In this document: piece by piece, positions 5,166 through 7,085 of the stretch
How positions within the stretch are numbered: the stretch's first letter is position 1
Layout of the letters: each line of letters starts with the position of its first letter
Assembly (NCBI GenBank): GCA_002495485.1
Contig: DAFH01000083.1
Location: forward strand, 1 to 7,085
Source of the DNA: Candidatus Bathyarchaeota archaeon UBA185
Lineage (GTDB): Archaea > Thermoproteota > Bathyarchaeia > 40CM-2-53-6
Direction: 5' to 3'
DNA length: 7,085 nt
Position numbers and translations under genes: made by a program
The notes under the pieces: generated by a model
Told to the model about the DNA's origin: nothing
The model's database searches: none
What the model saw: the letters and a program-made list of their open reading frames with translations, nothing else

Positions 5166-5588
5166 ATGTTTGGACCACATCTAACTCTGGATTTGTCGGA
5201 GTGTGATCCTCGAAAGCTCTCCGACCTTTCTCACATCTACGATCTCCTAGACGAGCTTCCCGACGTTATCGGGATGCACAAGATTACCCCACCGTACACT
5301 TTCATCTATCGGCCGACAGAGAACCCTTCCGAGTGGGGAGTCAGCGGCTTCGTCATAATCGCTGAGAGCCACATCAGCATTCACACATTCCCCGACAGGA
5401 ACTCTGCTTTCGTTGACGTGTTCAGCTGCAAACAGTTCGACATACACAAGGCTGTCGACTACATCGTTGCGAAACTCGACGCGAGAAAGGCGGACAAGAA
5501 GCTCTCCGGCAGAGGAAAGGAATACCCACGCCAGGTCGAAGCAGCGAGAGAGATCGTGATGCGATCTCGCCCTGCGCTGAAGCACTGA
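5166..5588 (+). CDS. speD: SpeD-family pyruvoyl-dependent decarboxylase (AdoMet decarboxylase proenzyme)
   Basis: A 140-residue proenzyme of the S-adenosylmethionine decarboxylase family, which supplies the aminopropyl donor for spermidine synthesis. The self-cleavage motif AESHISIHTFP is at 66-76: cleavage between Glu67 and Ser68 would make a beta chain and an alpha chain whose N-terminal Ser68 becomes the pyruvoyl cofactor. Ser60, His73 and Cys88 keep the spacing of Ser55, His68 and Cys83 around Ser63 of the Thermotoga enzyme, so processing and catalytic residues look intact. Between the N-terminal strand (GPHLTLDLSECDP) and the cleavage site is a segment ITPPYTFIYRPTENPSEWG, longer than in the minimal class; a charged tail follows residue 105. 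Some archaeal and bacterial relatives decarboxylate arginine or ornithine, so the substrate is inferred. It stands alone, divergent from rps13. Confidence 0.9.
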   Translation: MFGPHLTLDLSECDPRKLSDLSHIYDLLDELPDVIGMHKITPPYTFIYRPTENPSEWGVSGFVIIAESHISIHTFPDRNSAFVDVFSCKQFDIHKAVDYIVAKLDARKADKKLSGRGKEYPRQVEAAREIVMRSRPALKH

Positions 5589-5592
5589 AGCA
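5577..5592 (+). repeat. 8-bp tandem duplication over the speD stop codon
   Basis: CTGAAGCA occurs twice in tandem (5577-5584 and 5585-5592); the second copy supplies the TGA stop. Replication slippage is a sufficient explanation. Confidence 0.5.
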
Positions 5593-5605
5593 CTAGACTG
5601 ATTCG

Positions 5606-5611
5606 AAAAAA
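5606..5611 (-). terminator. Possible T-run terminator after the RibD_C-like gene
   Basis: Six consecutive T on the minus strand, about 65 nt downstream of the stop at 5675. Archaeal termination often uses U-runs without a hairpin. The run is short and partly faces speD, so support is weak. Confidence 0.3.
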
Positions 5612-5674
5612 TTCCCCTCCATATTTGCTCCGTAGGCTAAAACTGGAGTTCAGCCCACCCCGACGCGCTGAAGT

Positions 5675-6280
5675 TTAGCGGGCGTTCGACGGTCTGGATT
5701 CGGACAGCTGATAAGTGGCGATGATCACGCCCGTACTCGTTGGGACCGATTCGACGAGGTTGAATCTGGCCGGGACGCTCAATTCAGGGAACAGACGCCT
5801 GCTCGACCCAGGGATCAACGTGTGGATCGAAAGGACCAGCTCGTCCACTAGGTCGTGCAGGATTAGCGATCGAACAAGATCTCCGCTCCCGAGTACCGCG
5901 AGGTCGCAGTCGGACTCTGCTTTCAATCTTTGAACCGTCTTCGTGGCCTCCCCCTTCAGAAGGATAGAGTTCGCCCATGGGAGCGGTCCTTTCAGGGTCC
6001 GTGAAGTCACGTACTTCGTGGTTCGGTTAAGGACCTCCGTGTAGGGATTGTCTTTTCGATTCGGCCAGACCTGATAGAAGTCTTCGTAGGTGCGGCGTCC
6101 GAGAAGGAGCGCTCCAGGTCGCGCCATTCTCTTTCCCATCTCGGCTGCCGAGACAGAATCGCTGTACGGGATGCCCCACCCGCCGTGTCGGAAGCCGCTC
6201 CTTTGGTCTTCGTCGGGCCGGGCGGGGGCCTGCATCACTCCGTCGAGCGTGACATTCTCGACAGCCACAATTCTCGCCAC
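5675..6280 (-). CDS. Dihydrofolate reductase-family protein (RibD C-terminal domain)
   Basis: A 201-residue stand-alone RibD_C domain protein (YwjB/YyaP-like), a fold shared by dihydrofolate reductase and the riboflavin-pathway reductase, expected to bind NADPH. Signatures are the N-terminal strand VAVENVTLDGVMQAP, LLLGRRTYEDF at 58-68, and the C-terminal block VLGSGDLVRSLILHDLVDEL (129-148) followed by PGSSRRLFPE. It begins with GTG at 6280, where GAGG lies about 8 nt upstream, and the sequence starts directly with the first beta strand as usual. The substrate is unknown: these proteins are often annotated as reductases without proof. The family is common in bacteria and patchy in archaea, so lateral acquisition is possible but untested. 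It has no close operon partner. Confidence 0.88.
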   Translation of the reverse strand: MARIVAVENVTLDGVMQAPARPDEDQRSGFRHGGWGIPYSDSVSAAEMGKRMARPGALLLGRRTYEDFYQVWPNRKDNPYTEVLNRTTKYVTSRTLKGPLPWANSILLKGEATKTVQRLKAESDCDLAVLGSGDLVRSLILHDLVDELVLSIHTLIPGSSRRLFPELSVPARFNLVESVPTSTGVIIATYQLSESRPSNAR

Positions 6281-6436
6281 TTTGGTTCCCTCGTAGATCG
6301 CTCCGGTCCATTGGATCGCGTTATTTCAGGGCACTGTCCGATGCCGCCGGTTAACGTAGTCGTCGCAGTTTGTGCCGACGGGTAGAATTGATAATGGCGA
6401 GAGTCACGGAGAGTTGGCTTGCCCGGGTCGTCCTGG

Positions 6437-6937
6437 TCAGAGGTTGGCGCCGATGACCATGGAGAGGAGGGCGAGAACCAGTAGAATAGCCGAGATGCCG
6501 CCGCCCAGTAGAAGTCTTCGCTGCAAGAGTTGCACTTGAGGAGGAGGCTCGGCACCGGCGGGATTCTGCGACGCTAGCTCGAGAAGTCTGCGGTTCGCCC
6601 TCAACGCAACCGCCATGCTGATCACGTAGGCGGCGAGTCCGAGGAGGATTCCTGCGAGGATCCAGGGCATGCCTTGGGAGGTGGGAGCTAGGCTGCTTTG
6701 GACTTGGGTGATGTAGGCGTAGAGTATGAGACCGGCTGCGATGGCTATTGTCGAGCTGCTTGTTATGTTTCTCTGGTAGGCTGGTCCCATGGCTTTGAAG
6801 AGGTCGAGTCGGCTTGCAGGGTTCAGTCTTCTCATGGAGGGTCCTAGGACCGAGACGAAGAGTATGGTTGCACCCATCCAGACGACGATTGATATGATGT
6901 GGATGAAGAGGAGGGCGAGATATACTATGTCAGCCAT
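6437..6937 (-). CDS. CopD-like four-helix membrane protein
   Basis: A 166-residue integral membrane protein with four helices at about 6-32, 62-79, 90-112 and 142-164. The first helix contains FIHIISIVVWMGATILF, the His-x6-Trp-x-Gly pattern seen in CopD/DUF2269-like proteins, where the histidine is thought to take part in haem or metal binding. The second helix follows the short basic stretch AYQRN. The loop before helix 4 is rich in proline and glutamine (AEPPPQVQLLQRR). The usual copper-resistance partner CopC is not in view, so a role in copper handling is not implied. It starts with ATG at 6937 and lies 156 nt upstream of the RibD_C-like gene on the same strand, probably a separate unit. 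Confidence 0.75.
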   Translation of the reverse strand: MADIVYLALLFIHIISIVVWMGATILFVSVLGPSMRRLNPASRLDLFKAMGPAYQRNITSSSTIAIAAGLILYAYITQVQSSLAPTSQGMPWILAGILLGLAAYVISMAVALRANRRLLELASQNPAGAEPPPQVQLLQRRLLLGGGISAILLVLALLSMVIGANL

Positions 6938-7034
6938 AACGAGCTGCGGGTCGCCATGGAGTATTTCAGACTAGCGATAAACTTCGCGTTCGCAGGTTTC
7001 TGTCTGCTGTACTAGGCGCTTTAGCGAGAAGGGT

Positions 7035-7085
7035 TGGCGCCGGGAGTGGGATTTGAACCGAGGGGTGCCTTCTCGTCTTTCGAAG
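7035..7085 (-). tRNA. tRNA-Ser-like 3' portion (5' part off the window)
   Basis: Read on the minus strand, this segment ends with T-loop TTCAAAT, then CCCAC, acceptor strand TCCCGGC, discriminator G73 and an encoded CCA (7035-7037). The implied 5' acceptor strand GCCGGGA and G73 suggest an archaeal tRNA-Ser. Upstream, CTTCGAAAG at the edge could be a CGA anticodon loop. However, the T stem CTCGG/CCCAC has two C-C mismatches, and only 20 nt separate that loop from the T loop, short for a serine tRNA with a long variable arm. It may be a real gene entering the window, an intron-bearing tRNA, or a tRNA 3' remnant such as an attachment site. Confidence 0.5.

Noticed and set aside
4888..5184. Plus-strand open frame of 98 codons, and a minus-strand one at 4914-5180
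   Set aside because: They are low-complexity, run through the speD TATA-like box and overlap the speD start; no family motif is visible.
6235..6555. Minus-strand open frame of 106 codons
   Set aside because: It overlaps the ends of the RibD_C-like and CopD-like genes in another frame and shows no recognisable motif.

Overview
This is an archaeal chromosomal window. The gene order uS13-uS4 ... Rpo3-uL13-uS9-Rpo10-uS2 is an archaeal/eukaryal-type ribosomal protein and RNA polymerase cluster. The proteins carry archaeal signatures: an Rpo10 with CxxC...CC, a DUF131-type membrane protein, TATA-like promoters close to TTTAAATA, and Shine-Dalgarno motifs inside the operon. The phylum cannot be fixed from this window alone. 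A TACK-type archaeon (Thermoproteota in the broad sense, for example Nitrososphaeria or Bathyarchaeia) is my guess, not a demonstrated call.

Layout. Positions 1-2393 on the minus strand hold a tight operon: rpoD (Rpo3), rpl13, rps9, rpoN (Rpo10) and rps2, the last running off the left edge. Genes overlap or are 10-12 nt apart. Around 2394-2514 is a divergent promoter region. Positions 2515-3024 on the plus strand carry two tandem small membrane proteins of the DUF131 type. Positions 3045-4817 on the minus strand carry rps13, rps4 and an unrecognised multi-pass membrane protein. Positions 4818-5165 are an AT-rich divergent intergenic region with TATA-like boxes, a hairpin and imperfect A-rich repeats. 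Next come a pyruvoyl-dependent SpeD-family decarboxylase (plus), a RibD_C/dihydrofolate-reductase-like protein (minus) and a CopD-like four-helix membrane protein (minus). A tRNA-Ser-like 3' end lies on the minus strand at the right edge.

How it fits together. The informational genes supply 30S (uS2, uS4, uS9, uS13) and 50S (uL13) subunits and two RNA polymerase assembly subunits. Three genes that usually sit within this archaeal cluster are absent from their usual slots: rps11 between rps4 and rpoD, rpl18e between rpoD and rpl13, and rpoK after rpoN. The rps11 slot is filled by membrane-protein genes, two of them on the opposite strand.

Points most worth a second look: uS9 lacks an ATG/GTG/TTG start for its conserved N-terminus but has a CTG in a CTGA overlap behind a perfect GGAGG; the second DUF131 gene also lacks a usual start for its first membrane helix; the cluster is broken by membrane genes; and the tRNA-like end has a poorly paired T stem. 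I see no CRISPR array, insertion sequence or defence system.
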